A stretch of 64,000 nt of DNA from Phycisphaerae bacterium (GCA_029260015.1 JAJDEB010000023.1:233457-297456), one strand, 5' to 3'; shown: positions 34,338-44,517, counted from the stretch's first letter. The notes: generated by a model from the letters alone, not told the origin. Program-made: numbers and translations.

Positions 34338-37300
34338 TTATGGCGTCTGGCAACCGGCGATCTGACCGTCGGGGCCGACCATTGCTTCGTACGACGCGTA
34401 GTCATCGACATCTACGTCGCCATCGGCATCGGTATCGAAGCACACGCAGCCAATCGCGTAAACCGGCGTGCCTGTTCCGACGTCGCCCGTGTAGCACTGC
34501 TGCATCAACATGTAGTCAGCCAGGTCGATGTCGCAATCTTCGTCACCATCACCGAACGTCGTTGAGCAACCTTCGCAATCGTCCGGAATGCCATCAAAAT
34601 CGAAGTCATCCTGAAGACCATCGGCAAGGTCGCAACCGTCGCTACCATTTTGCCCATCGCAATCTTCCAGCGTCTGACATTCGTCGGGGATCAGGTCGGG
34701 CCGACCCCTGCTGCCGGTATCTGAGAGAAACGCTTCAATATTCGCAAAATCCTGCTGCGTGTATTCCGGATGCGCCCCACCGGGATGGTTCGTTGGCGGT
34801 AGCAACTTGTTCCAGATGAAGTCACGCGGACGGTTGCGAATGTTCGGACCGGGCAACTGTCCACCACCCACGCCCGTTGGTCCGTGACAACCTGCACACG
34901 TGTTGGCAAGGATGAGTTGTCCTTCGGCTGGTATGCCCACCGGTCCACCGTCGCAGTCGCTGCTGGTCGGGCCTTCAATGTCGCACTCGTCGGGAACATT
35001 GTTCGCGTTGCAATCCTCAGCCGACCCGCCAGCGATCTCGTCGGCGTCTTCGATACCGTTCGAATTGCAGTCGGCATCAAGTCCGCATGGCGTGGCCACC
35101 ACGACGTTATCGATCGCGAGTTCAACGATGCTGCCAGCACCTGTACCATCAGCCGCACCGAAGCGGAACTTCACTGTCGATGTCAAACTGATGAAGCTTT
35201 CGAGGTCAAACGAACGGGCTGTCCAACTGTTGGCGTCAGACTGATTGTCAATCGACTCCAGTTCAACCCACGATGAACCATTGTTGTCCGAAACTTCAGC
35301 AACATAGAAGTCGCCAGCATCGGCACCAAGATCACGCAAGTAGTACCAGCGAACAAATGATAATTCTGCCTCAGTTTCTCCGGATAGGTCGATCGTCGGC
35401 GATTCGAGATACACCACGCCACCGTCGATGTCGTCCGTACCGAGCGAGTTGCCCGGATTCTGGCCGGTGAACATACATCCGCTGCCGGCGAAGGCGTCTT
35501 CCGGCTGAGCAGGGTCGCCGCCATTCGACGTACCGACCGGATCACCGATCACACCATCACCCGTCGATGCCGTCGAACCGGGGCCAAACAGATTCCAGCC
35601 AGCCGCATTGCCATTTTCAAAATCGTCTTCAAAGAGAATGTCTTCGCAGACGATTTCCTGACAGTTCGCGTCACACGTTTCGCCATCAGGCGGGTCGCAC
35701 TCTTCGTTGCCTTCGAGCACGCCATTACCGCAAACGCTGCATGGCGCACCATCGTTGGAAATGCTAACCGTACCCGAACCCTGGTCACCATCGTTCCAAC
35801 CACCGACGCGAATCAAGTATGAATTCCCCGCAACCACTGATGCCGTCAACTCTGACGAGAAGTTGCCGCAACCGGTGCCATCATCATTGCACGCGAGGAA
35901 ACTGAGGCTACCGCAATCGGTATTGTCGTAAATCACCAGATCGCTGTCGTAATTGACGGTGTCGCATGTGCTGACCGTCAGCGTGCCTGAGCATTCAGCG
36001 GTGTATAGGTACCAGATGTCGTGATAGGTCTGACCGCCGTCGTTCGACACCTCGCACGAAGGATGAGCAGGCCCGTCCGTCGTTGCCCCCACCGTGCTGT
36101 ATTGGTGAACGCCGTCTGAAATCGGAGCGGCATTGAAGCAATCGTCAGCCGTCTCAACCTGGCAATTCTCGTCGCAGCCGTCGCCCGGTGTCGTATTGCC
36201 ATCATCACAACCCTCACCACCGTCGAGGTTCCCGTCACCGCAGACGCCTTCGAACTGGCAGTTCTGATCGCAACCGTCACCCGGGGTCGTGTTGCCGTCG
36301 TCACACTCTTCGCCGGTTTCGACGATGTTGTTACCGCAAACGATGCCCGTATCGGGCACGATCTTGTAAACGCTGCCACCGGTGCTGACGATATACAATT
36401 CGCCGTCGGCATCTTCACCAAACGCAACCGGCGAACTGATTGAACCCAACGCGGTAGTTCGGTTTAACTGATCACTGATCGTTGAACCGTCGTATCGAAG
36501 GCTGAAGATCCAGTTACCGCAAAAATCGCCGTAGAAGTATGTGCCTTGAAGGCCAGGCATCTCGCAACCGCGATAGACATATCCACCAATAATGCTGCAA
36601 ATGAATCCGGGGTGAATCGGATCACCGCTGTGTCGCACGTCAAAGATTGGATCGGTCAACGTCGAATCGCTGGCCACACAGCCATAACCTCCGTTGTTGG
36701 ACGGTGTGGCGATCAAACCTTCGCGACAGTCCCAACCGTAGTTGACGCCACCAGTCGAACCGGCTGGCTCGAAGTTGATCTCTTCGCGGGCGTCCTGACC
36801 GACATCTGCAATGAACATGTCACCGGTTTGACGGTCGAACGTAAATCGCCACGGATTGCGGAGACCATATGACCAGATTTCGTCGGCGAAGGGATTGTCA
36901 ATCGGGATGTAAGGCGCACCCGCATCAACATCCAGACGCAGCATCTTACCCAGCAGTGAACCAAGGTTCTGGGCGCGGTTGTTCGGATCGTCGCCCGATC
37001 CGCCGTCACCCATACCGACATAAAGCATGCCGTCAGGACCAAAGGCGATACCCCCACCGTTGTGATTCGAAAAGTCTTGATTGATCGTTTTGATGATGAC
37101 CGCACTGCCGGCGTTGGCGACGTTCGGATCACCCGAAACGGTGTAACGCGCGATCACGGTGTTGCCACCCGTATTGGTATAGTTCAAGAAGAAGTGCCCG
37201 TTGCTGGCATAATCCGGATGAAAGGCCATCCCCAGCAATCCGCGCTCGCCACCAATACTGAGCAACCCGCTAATATTAAGGAATGGTGTGCCCAGAACCG

Positions 37301-39332
37301 ACCCACTGTCATAAATTTTGATCAGTCCGGAATTCTGCTCGATGATGAACATTCGATTCGCATCGGTGGGATCACCAAATGCACCAACCGGTGTGGACAG
37401 TCCCGACGCGATTTCAATCGTCGTGATCGGAACTTCTGCAAACGCTTCGCACTCGTCTGGAATATTGTTGTTGTTGCAATCCAAGCTGTCACCGTTGGCG
37501 ATGTCGGTTGAATCTTCGACGCCATTGGTGTTGCAATCTTGCGGGCCCGTCGCGGGACCAGTCGTCGCAGCCGTCACGCTGTTGGGCGTTCCGGGCTTGA
37601 AGATTCCCAGCGTGACGTTCGTCGCTTGCGGTGAAACGTTGGCATCGAAGCGGAAGTTATACATGGTACCCCAGCGAATCGCGTTCGCATCGGCGTCGGT
37701 CGCGAAGTCATCGGTTGACCAGATGATGCTGCCGCCAACTTTTGATCCCGGCCAATCGACGTCGCTGTAGGGTTCGCCGCTGTGATAATCGACATCGCGG
37801 AAACCGATGTTCGTAACGATGGCACTCGAATCGATCGGTACGACAAACGATCCGATGGAACGATCGGAGTTGAGGTTTTGAACCGCGTATTCGTAATGCC
37901 AAATGCCTCCGCCCAAGTCAGTGGCTTTCGCTGCAAGAATAACCAAGCCTTCACCGGGAATGCGAACATCTGTTTCGACGACGGTAGGGTCGTTATCTTG
38001 CCAGGCGCGGATACCCGGTTGCTCGCGCTGTGTCGATGACGTCAAAGAGATGGACCAACTGCTACCGCTGCCCGAGATGTTCACCTCGCGATACGACGCG
38101 TTGTTGTCCTGATTACCACCGGCTGAATCGTCCTGCGTCACATAATGACCTTCGACGAAGTAAGTACCCCCGCCGTCCTGCGCCGGGTCAAGGTCAGTGA
38201 TCGGCACCTGCAAACGTTTGTACGTTGAATCGCCGGTCGATCCCTGATCACCATGCGTGAATGGATAATTGAAAAGACCAGTGTGTGCGTTGACTTCTGA
38301 ACGCGGTCCCAGCCCCGACTGTTGTCCGTTGAGTCCGCAGCAATACGGATCGGAACATCCCACTCCCAGAACGCTTCCACCCTGACCATTGCAGCCGCAT
38401 CCGCAGATGTTCTCTGTCAGCGCGGTGAATCCATGCTTCAGCCAGCTCTGTCCGATTTGTTCGAGCCTGCCATCCTTAAGGCGGAACATGTTTTGTCCGA
38501 TGACCGGGTGCTGATTCGTGTTCGAAATCCACAAGAGGTTTTGATCGCCCACGTTGCAAGAAGTCGTGCCCACGGCAAACGCTTCGATGCCGTTTAGGCT
38601 GCTGTAATTGGAAACGTCGAGCAGATCGCCCACGATCACGTCCACGCCCGCCACACCGCACACGGTTCCGCCATTTCCGCCACGCGCCACCGCATCATCC
38701 ATGTCCTGGCGGAACTCATCGGGTGCTTCACCGCCCGACCACGACAGAGCGGCTTCGATGGTAAACGATCCTATGACCTTCCCAGCCAACGTTGCGTCAT
38801 TCAGCGCGCCAGCCAGTTCGCGACCAATGCTGATCTGGGCCCCTTCAAACAATACCCGCTCACCATCCTGATCGAATCCCACCTTGGTGGCTGAGAGAAT
38901 CAACCCGGTGCGCCGACCGGCTGCATCGGTTGAAACCAGCGACGATCCGAACAATCCATCGGGAAGCGCGATCGTCAAATCCGAAAGCGCCACATTGTTT
39001 TGTTTGGAATAAACCCGCAGGCCACCGCTGTGGCGAATCTGCCCGGCATCGATATCTGACAACCCCGAGCGCGACTCGATGACAGTCAAAGTCGAACGGG
39101 CGTCTACGTCGAGCCACACGTCACGGCCTTGCACGATCGCGCCGTTGCGATCCGTCCCTTCAACCGCCAGCCCGAGATCTGCAAGCGCCGTAGCGTCAAA
39201 CGAAAGCTTGGTGGCTCCGTGTGTGACCGTCCACTCGACATCGGCCTGCGCTGTCTGAACCGTGCCCGAACCAACCAGCAGAAAACCTGCCAGCGTCAAT
39301 ACGACCGACTTCACTAAGCCCCTCGAATTCAT
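34338..39332 (-). CDS. Giant secreted protein with PQQ sugar dehydrogenase-like and cytochrome c-like parts
   Basis: 1664 residues; the ATG at 39332 follows AAGGAGACACG. Signal peptide 1-30 (cut after AQA). Residues 31-600 hold an unrecognised region with a Cys-rich patch (CGCGCNGQGG). Residues about 634-990 match the GSDH/sorbosone dehydrogenase six-bladed propeller: GERGLLGMAFHPDYASNGHF, HNGGGIAFGPDGMLYVGMGD, GLRNPWRFTFDRQTGDMFIA. DUF4215 Cys-rich repeats follow (CGNNIVETGEECDDGNTTPG near 993, another near 1199), then a pre-peptidase-like beta domain and a jelly-roll domain (1232-1410). A CAGCH heme site lies near 1480. The end is Asp-rich calcium loops (GDGDEDCDIDLADYMLM). Probably an extracellular oxidoreductase; substrate unknown. 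It has a terminator and an upstream palindrome. Confidence 0.85.
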   Translation of the reverse strand: MNSRGLVKSVVLTLAGFLLVGSGTVQTAQADVEWTVTHGATKLSFDATALADLGLAVEGTDRNGAIVQGRDVWLDVDARSTLTVIESRSGLSDIDAGQIRHSGGLRVYSKQNNVALSDLTIALPDGLFGSSLVSTDAAGRRTGLILSATKVGFDQDGERVLFEGAQISIGRELAGALNDATLAGKVIGSFTIEAALSWSGGEAPDEFRQDMDDAVARGGNGGTVCGVAGVDVIVGDLLDVSNYSSLNGIEAFAVGTTSCNVGDQNLLWISNTNQHPVIGQNMFRLKDGRLEQIGQSWLKHGFTALTENICGCGCNGQGGSVLGVGCSDPYCCGLNGQQSGLGPRSEVNAHTGLFNYPFTHGDQGSTGDSTYKRLQVPITDLDPAQDGGGTYFVEGHYVTQDDSAGGNQDNNASYREVNISGSGSSWSISLTSSTQREQPGIRAWQDNDPTVVETDVRIPGEGLVILAAKATDLGGGIWHYEYAVQNLNSDRSIGSFVVPIDSSAIVTNIGFRDVDYHSGEPYSDVDWPGSKVGGSIIWSTDDFATDADANAIRWGTMYNFRFDANVSPQATNVTLGIFKPGTPNSVTAATTGPATGPQDCNTNGVEDSTDIANGDSLDCNNNNIPDECEAFAEVPITTIEIASGLSTPVGAFGDPTDANRMFIIEQNSGLIKIYDSGSVLGTPFLNISGLLSIGGERGLLGMAFHPDYASNGHFFLNYTNTGGNTVIARYTVSGDPNVANAGSAVIIKTINQDFSNHNGGGIAFGPDGMLYVGMGDGGSGDDPNNRAQNLGSLLGKMLRLDVDAGAPYIPIDNPFADEIWSYGLRNPWRFTFDRQTGDMFIADVGQDAREEINFEPAGSTGGVNYGWDCREGLIATPSNNGGYGCVASDSTLTDPIFDVRHSGDPIHPGFICSIIGGYVYRGCEMPGLQGTYFYGDFCGNWIFSLRYDGSTISDQLNRTTALGSISSPVAFGEDADGELYIVSTGGSVYKIVPDTGIVCGNNIVETGEECDDGNTTPGDGCDQNCQFEGVCGDGNLDGGEGCDDGNTTPGDGCDENCQVETADDCFNAAPISDGVHQYSTVGATTDGPAHPSCEVSNDGGQTYHDIWYLYTAECSGTLTVSTCDTVNYDSDLVIYDNTDCGSLSFLACNDDGTGCGNFSSELTASVVAGNSYLIRVGGWNDGDQGSGTVSISNDGAPCSVCGNGVLEGNEECDPPDGETCDANCQEIVCEDILFEDDFENGNAAGWNLFGPGSTASTGDGVIGDPVGTSNGGDPAQPEDAFAGSGCMFTGQNPGNSLGTDDIDGGVVYLESPTIDLSGETEAELSFVRWYYLRDLGADAGDFYVAEVSDNNGSSWVELESIDNQSDANSWTARSFDLESFISLTSTVKFRFGAADGTGAGSIVELAIDNVVVATPCGLDADCNSNGIEDADEIAGGSAEDCNANNVPDECDIEGPTSSDCDGGPVGIPAEGQLILANTCAGCHGPTGVGGGQLPGPNIRNRPRDFIWNKLLPPTNHPGGAHPEYTQQDFANIEAFLSDTGSRGRPDLIPDECQTLEDCDGQNGSDGCDLADGLQDDFDFDGIPDDCEGCSTTFGDGDEDCDIDLADYMLMQQCYTGDVGTGTPVYAIGCVCFDTDADGDVDVDDYASYEAMVGPDGQIAGCQTP

Positions 39333-39872
39333 CGTGTCTCCTTCATGAACCTCAATCGTTTCGGGAAAATCGACCGCCTTCGAGTGACACGTACTGTCAC
39401 TCGAACCGCATCGACCCGAGTTCGGAATTTAATTAGACTGTAGCGCTTCGGAGTGTTGCAGCAGTTTGAGCAAGATCGCACGAACGAAAGCTCGCTAGCG
39501 AAACCGCCATTTGATGCATTTGCCCGGCAACAATCCCCACCTTACGAATACTTCACATTAGCGATCAGCAACAGGCGATACAAGCGTCAGCGCACGTTTG
39601 GGCAGCCAATAACCTGAACGGTTATAACTTGGAAACACACACGATAGAACGCGGACAAATCGCGATCGGAATCATCGTCCAAAATGTCGAGCGAGATTCA
39701 CTTTTTGAATGCACTCACGTCGGTCAATCGAATCCTGGAATCGCCGAGTCGAATGTTCAATGTCCCATCGATTTCGACCCACACCCCACCGTTTTCGGAC
39801 GAGAATCGATGCTTTTGCAAAAGTCTTGGACGCTGTATTCGAGGGCTATAAAATGGCACCGGACGATTGCTT
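39333..39872. other. Long divergent intergenic region with one palindrome
   Basis: 540 bp between the giant secreted gene (minus) and the DnaJ-domain gene (plus). It holds a perfect palindrome at 39379-39405 and otherwise no structure I can name. A plus-strand TTG frame at 39629-39886 has no protein-like character and was rejected. Confidence 0.5.
39379..39405. promoter_or_regulatory. 27-bp perfect palindrome upstream of the giant secreted gene
   Basis: TTCGAGTGACA (39379-39389) and TGTCACTCGAA (39395-39405) are exact inverted repeats around a 5-nt centre. The palindrome lies 47-73 bp upstream of the ATG at 39332. No T-run follows, so it is not a terminator. It may be an operator or a 5'-leader hairpin. 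Confidence 0.6.
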
Positions 39873-40469
39873 ATGAATGCAAATGACGCATCGAGTGGAA
39901 GAACTCACCCAAGCGCGACGATCCGTTCTCGCGCTCAAGCTTTTGAAGCATTGGGGTTAAGACCCGATGCCAATCCGGAGCGCATTCGCCGAAGGTTTCG
40001 GCGCTTGGCATTTCTCTATCATCCCGATCGCAACAAAACTCAGCCCGATGCCACTTTGTTCAAACGCATCTCGCAGGCCTATCGCTTCCTGACCAAATAC
40101 AAGATCGACGACGAACACAGCTCCCTCAATGAAACCGAATTCGTCTGCCACAAATGCAACAACGTCGCCGAACTACACACCGGACTCGATCGCAATCGAT
40201 ATTGTCGCGACTGCCTGCTATCGATCGACGGGCGTCGTGGGTTGCCCTCCCCGCCGATCGTCTTTGCCTCGCTCGGATTTGCAACGGCGATGCTGCTGGG
40301 CTCGTGCGTGACGTTTGTGCTGTATCTTTGGAAAGGTCAGTCATCGCTGGGATTTACAACGCTGCTGCTGGCAATCATCTCATTCGTATCGGTGGCCATC
40401 ACAGCCATCACCGTCGGGCTGACCGCACAACCCAAACGCGACCGCCGGCGCCGCCTGCAATTCAGATAG
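39873..40469 (+). CDS. J-domain membrane protein with a zinc-finger-like segment
   Basis: 198 residues from the ATG at 39873 (a TTG six bases earlier is also in frame). A J domain lies at about 22-75: AFEALGLRPDANPERIRRRF, then YHPDRNKTQPD with the HPD that stimulates Hsp70 ATPase. Next comes a short segment with two CxxC pairs (CHKCNN, YCRDC), and two membrane helices (IVFASLGFATAMLLGSCVTF and LLLAIISFVSVAITAITVG). A basic tail ends it. Probably recruits DnaK to the membrane for an unknown client. Not DnaJ itself, because it lacks the Gly-rich and four-repeat Cys region. Confidence 0.82.
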   Translation: MNANDASSGRTHPSATIRSRAQAFEALGLRPDANPERIRRRFRRLAFLYHPDRNKTQPDATLFKRISQAYRFLTKYKIDDEHSSLNETEFVCHKCNNVAELHTGLDRNRYCRDCLLSIDGRRGLPSPPIVFASLGFATAMLLGSCVTFVLYLWKGQSSLGFTTLLLAIISFVSVAITAITVGLTAQPKRDRRRRLQFR

Positions 40470-40554
40470 GTTTAGACCGCCCGTTCTTTCCGCAATTTGC
40501 ATCCGATGTATCCCAGACTGGAATGCCACGCTCACCGCGATTATATTTTGCACC

Positions 40555-41511
40555 ATGACTGAGAGCACCATCCAAGCCGTCACCACCAATGCACCCGCTG
40601 CTGATGCCCATCCGCAATCCGAAGTAACGCGATGGGAAGCATTTTCGCTGACTTCGATGCGCTTCTTTCTGGGCGGGCTGCTTCGAATCGCCGGACTGGG
40701 CGGGCTGTATCGTTTGACGCGCGCGTTCGGAGGCCTCGAATACCTCATCAACTACAAGCGCCGAAACAAGGTGCGAAAGATGCAGTCGATCGCTCTGGAC
40801 GAGAACACACCCCCGCGCGTCCGCCGCAAATGGGTCTGCGAGAATTTCATGCGCATCCGCTGCGACAAAGTGTTCTATCTGATTTTCGATCTGCTCCCCG
40901 AAGAAAAGTTGGCAGGCTGCTTCGAAATCGTCAATCGTGAAATCCTCGACGCGGCGCTGGCACGGGGCAATGGTGTGTGCGCAATGACGTCACACATCGG
41001 CTCGGGACACGTCATCGGAATGCTCATGTCGTTTTTGGGATACCGCGTCTCCGGCGTTCGCAGCCCGAAAGAAGGCGCGGTCAGGCGCTACATGCAAAGT
41101 AAATGGGCGGAAAAATATCCCGACCATCCTCCGATTGTCATGCTCTATACCGGCCACTTCCCGCGACCGATTTACCGATTGTTCAAAGACAACTTCATCC
41201 TCGGCAGTTCATCAGACGTCTCGAAAATCCCCGATGAAAAAATGCGCACCATCCCGGTAAAACTTTTTGGCCATGAGCTCGAGTTCTTGCTGGGTCCGCT
41301 CTTGATCGCTATTCGATGCAAAGCCGCCGTTCTTCAATCGTTTACGCTAAGCTCACCCGGATTCAAGTACCGCGTCGAATTCCTTGGGCCGCTCACCGAT
41401 CCCGACGCCGGTGATGAATCTCCCGAACTGCTGGGCAAGGTGATGCAGACGTATGCCGACAACATCGCCGACTATGCCCGCCGCTATCCCGATCACATCA
41501 CCAAACGTTGA
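40555..41511 (+). CDS. LpxL/HtrB-like acyltransferase family protein
   Basis: 318 residues. Matches the late lipid A acyltransferase (LPLAT) family in layout: an N-terminal hydrophobic patch (LGGLLRIAGLGGLYRLTRAF), RKWVCENFMRIRCDKVFYLI, then GVCAMTSHIGSGHVIGMLMS at the catalytic block, and a conserved C-terminal half. In LpxL-type enzymes the block reads H-x4-D/E. Here it is H-x4-H (HIGSGH), so the catalytic acid is missing at the expected place. It may use another residue or not be an acyltransferase. Convergent with katA (11-bp gap). Confidence 0.75.
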   Translation: MTESTIQAVTTNAPAADAHPQSEVTRWEAFSLTSMRFFLGGLLRIAGLGGLYRLTRAFGGLEYLINYKRRNKVRKMQSIALDENTPPRVRRKWVCENFMRIRCDKVFYLIFDLLPEEKLAGCFEIVNREILDAALARGNGVCAMTSHIGSGHVIGMLMSFLGYRVSGVRSPKEGAVRRYMQSKWAEKYPDHPPIVMLYTGHFPRPIYRLFKDNFILGSSSDVSKIPDEKMRTIPVKLFGHELEFLLGPLLIAIRCKAAVLQSFTLSSPGFKYRVEFLGPLTDPDAGDESPELLGKVMQTYADNIADYARRYPDHITKR

Positions 41512-41522
41512 TGCGCGCCGAC

Positions 41523-42977
41523 TCAACCCGCCGCGTTGACCATCCCCAGGGCCTGACGGACACCGTTTGCATACTCCGGATCGATCTTCTCAAAGTGCCC
41601 CAACTGCCTTTCGACAATCTCGTCGGGCACGCCAGCCATCGTTGCTGCGATGTTTGAAAACAACCGCTTCTTTTGGCCGGCGTCAAATAGATTGAACAAT
41701 GCCCGCGGCTGACTGTAATCGTCGTTGCCTTCGCGATGGTTATAACGATCTGCATCGCCCGAAATCGCCAAGGGTGGTTCAGCCGCTTCCGGCTGCTCGA
41801 CGGGACCGTTGAATGAATTCGGTTCGTAATAGGCGTCGGCGTTCTCGTTGCTTCCAAAGAAACGCATTGCCCCGTCTTTGTGATAGTGATGCACGGGGCA
41901 TTTTGGCGCGTTGACCGGAAGGGCCTCGTAGTGCGTGCCAAGGCGATAACGATGGGCGTCCGCATACGAAAAGACCCGCGCCTGAAGCATCTTGTCTGGC
42001 GAGAAGCTGATGCCGGGTACAATGTTTGACGGGGCGAATGCAGCCTGCTCAATATCGGTAAAGTAATTCTCAGGGTTGCGATTCAATTCCATCACACCCA
42101 CATCGATCAACGGATAGTCACCGTGCGGCCAAACTTTCGTGAGATCGAACGGGTTGTACGAGGTTCTGTCAGCGTCAGTTTCGGGCATGATCTGTACGCA
42201 GAATCGCCACTTGGGAAAGTCGCCTTTTTCGATCGCCGAATACAAATCTTCCTGAGTCGATTCGCGCGTTTTCCCGACAACTTGCGCCGCTTCTGCGTTG
42301 GTCCAGTGCTTGTGACCCTGCATGGTTTTGAAATGGAACTTGACCCAGAACCGCTCGTTCTTCGCGTTGATAAAGCTGAAAGTGTGGCTGCCGTATCCGT
42401 TGATGTGGCGCACGCCAATGGGCAAACCGCGATCGGAAAAGAGAATCGTGACCTGGTGTAACGACTCCGGTGAAAGCGACCAGAAGTCCCACATCGCCGT
42501 TGTCGATCGCAAGTTTGTTCTCGGATGACGTTTCTGTGTGTGAATGAAGTCAGGAAACTTGTATGGATCGCGAACGAAGAACACCGGCGTGTTGTTGCCC
42601 ACCAGATCCCAATTACCTTCCTCGGTATAGAACTTCAAAGCAAATCCGCGCACGTCGCGCTCAGCATCTGCCGCCCCCAACTCGCCTGCGACGGTTGAAA
42701 ACCGCGCGAGCATCTCGGTCTCCTTGCCAACCTCTGAAAACACTTTGGCCTTTGAATACTTCGTGATGTCGTGGGTGATCTTGAGGGTACCAAACGCCCC
42801 CCAACCTTTCGCATGGACCGGCCGCTCGGGTATCCGCTCGCGATTCTGATGGGCAAGTTTCTCAATGAGCTTGTAGTCCTCCATCAGCAACGGTCCGCGC
42901 GGACCAGCCGTGATTGAATTCTGATTGTCGGCGACAGGTGCGCCTGCAGAAGTCGTCAGCTTCGGATTCTTGGACAT
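41523..42977 (-). CDS. katA: Heme catalase (small-subunit clade)
   Basis: 484 residues, within the range of small-subunit catalases; AAGGAG precedes the start. The active-site His is in [12 protein letters not shown] (H55). [20 protein letters not shown] contains the distal Asn region, and [14 protein letters not shown] near residue 338 carries the proximal heme Tyr. It disproportionates hydrogen peroxide in the cytoplasm. I see no oxidative-stress regulator nearby and no obvious operator in the 205-bp upstream gap. Confidence 0.97.
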   Translation of the reverse strand: MSKNPKLTTSAGAPVADNQNSITAGPRGPLLMEDYKLIEKLAHQNRERIPERPVHAKGWGAFGTLKITHDITKYSKAKVFSEVGKETEMLARFSTVAGELGAADAERDVRGFALKFYTEEGNWDLVGNNTPVFFVRDPYKFPDFIHTQKRHPRTNLRSTTAMWDFWSLSPESLHQVTILFSDRGLPIGVRHINGYGSHTFSFINAKNERFWVKFHFKTMQGHKHWTNAEAAQVVGKTRESTQEDLYSAIEKGDFPKWRFCVQIMPETDADRTSYNPFDLTKVWPHGDYPLIDVGVMELNRNPENYFTDIEQAAFAPSNIVPGISFSPDKMLQARVFSYADAHRYRLGTHYEALPVNAPKCPVHHYHKDGAMRFFGSNENADAYYEPNSFNGPVEQPEAAEPPLAISGDADRYNHREGNDDYSQPRALFNLFDAGQKKRLFSNIAATMAGVPDEIVERQLGHFEKIDPEYANGVRQALGMVNAAG

Positions 42978-43182
42978 CGGCGTCGCTCCTTAATCTAAGT
43001 GATTGATCCCTGCGCGAAGATGCGATCGACTCCAGTCATCGCAATTCGCCTTCCCGCGCATCTCTTTAGACACCATAAACCCGAACCCATTATAATTCAA
43101 AAAAGTAGTGTCTGTTGAAACACCAGGGTCGCATTTGGTGCGAGCGTTTCTTGAAATGTTAAGTGAAATTAAACCGGTATGA

Positions 43183-44517
43183 TTAGGACTTGGAAGGCGC
43201 GTCGGTATGTTCACCGAAAACGAGGACGCGATTCTTACCGGCGCTCTTGGCCCGCAGCAACGCTTCGTCGGCTTGGGCGACGAGTTCCTCCGATGTCGAT
43301 GCGTCCCACGGGAAACTGGCGAGCCCCCCGCTAATTGTGATTGAACCGGCTGCATGATTGACCAAAGATTCGCACTGCCAACCGAGCAAGTCCTTCTTGA
43401 AGCGCTCTAACACACTCATCGCATCGAGGGGATGGGTGCTGCCTGCCACCCGGGGCTGATCCGCATCCCAGAAAATCACGCAAAACTCATCGCCGCCATA
43501 ACGCGTCACTATATCGTGGTCGCGACAATGCGATTGAAACATCTTTCCAATGCAGCGGATGATTTCATCACCAGCCGCATGTCCGTAGGCGTCGTTGTAG
43601 CTTTTGAAATTATCGATGTCGAAAAGTAGAACCGTGACTCGGAATCGTTCGCGACGCGCCCGCGTCAACAAGTCATTCAAAAGACGCATCGCATAGCGTC
43701 GATTGTACAACCCGCTCAATTCGTCGGTCAGTGCTTCTTTGCGCCAAGATCGATGGGTTGCGGCTGCGTCCAAGAGATGTGACGCAAGGCGACCATAATG
43801 ACTGAGCTTCTCGATGTCGGCGGGTCGGTATGGCAATCGGCGCGGACCAACGCTGATCTGTCCGATGGTCTTGGTGCCGCGTTTGATCTGCTCGACCAGT
43901 ACGGGGTCAGCCACCGTGCCTCCGCTCGATGCCGTTGAACCGTCCGCCACAATCGTGACCGACTCGCTCTGCATGGCCAACCGAACCAGATCGGCCATCT
44001 TGGCCAAACTGGAAAAATCATCTTGTCCGATTTGGGCAAGTAAATCGCTAAGTGCAGCCAACTCTTCCATTGAGGCCGTAGCAGGTTGGCAGGCGTTTTT
44101 GGTCAACTCCGAGCGGGAGACAAACCCAAGCGCCGCATCGAACTCCGCATCATCAAATGGAAGCAGTAAATAATCGTCTGCCCCTGATGGTGCGATCGAG
44201 CGCACATGCGGCTCCAATTCCACCGCACAACACAAGATGACTTTGGTTTGCTCGCCGGCAGCCTCGCGCAATCCGCGTAGCGCCGGTTGTAATTGTGGAT
44301 CGTCGTCGGTCACATGAACCACGACCGCGCGAATGCTACCGCGATCGCTGTCCGAACTGTTGCCATGCGCTAACTCGTCGATGCCTTCCAGCAAACTCGA
44401 CGTCTTCACCAACGTGCAATTCTGATATCGCTCTTTCAAAATGCCAGCCAACTCGTCGGTCGACGAAATAAGCAGCAGGCGGTCTCGTTCCAGAATGTTC
44501 GGCGTCGATGAAATCAA
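43183..44517 (-). CDS. GGDEF diguanylate cyclase with receiver-like and GAF-like N-terminus
   Basis: 444 residues, TTG start at 44517 with AGGA upstream. Residues 10-140 have a response-regulator-like fold (LLLISSTDELAGILK, VHVTDDDP, PSGADDYLLLPFDDAEF), but I cannot point to a phospho-acceptor Asp. A GAF-like middle follows. The GGDEF domain begins at TDELSGLYNRRYAMRLL; the active site is RYGGDEF near 340 and is intact. The inhibitory I-site RxxD (RDHD) lies exactly five residues before it, so cyclic-di-GMP feedback is likely. It makes c-di-GMP and could feed the PilZ protein at 8401. Its upstream neighbour (44591) has a similar N-terminus. Confidence 0.9.
   Translation of the reverse strand: MISSTPNILERDRLLLISSTDELAGILKERYQNCTLVKTSSLLEGIDELAHGNSSDSDRGSIRAVVVHVTDDDPQLQPALRGLREAAGEQTKVILCCAVELEPHVRSIAPSGADDYLLLPFDDAEFDAALGFVSRSELTKNACQPATASMEELAALSDLLAQIGQDDFSSLAKMADLVRLAMQSESVTIVADGSTASSGGTVADPVLVEQIKRGTKTIGQISVGPRRLPYRPADIEKLSHYGRLASHLLDAAATHRSWRKEALTDELSGLYNRRYAMRLLNDLLTRARRERFRVTVLLFDIDNFKSYNDAYGHAAGDEIIRCIGKMFQSHCRDHDIVTRYGGDEFCVIFWDADQPRVAGSTHPLDAMSVLERFKKDLLGWQCESLVNHAAGSITISGGLASFPWDASTSEELVAQADEALLRAKSAGKNRVLVFGEHTDAPSKS

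Noticed and set aside
39629-39886. 85-codon plus-strand frame with TTG start
   Set aside because: Low-quality composition, no ribosome-binding site and no family resemblance.
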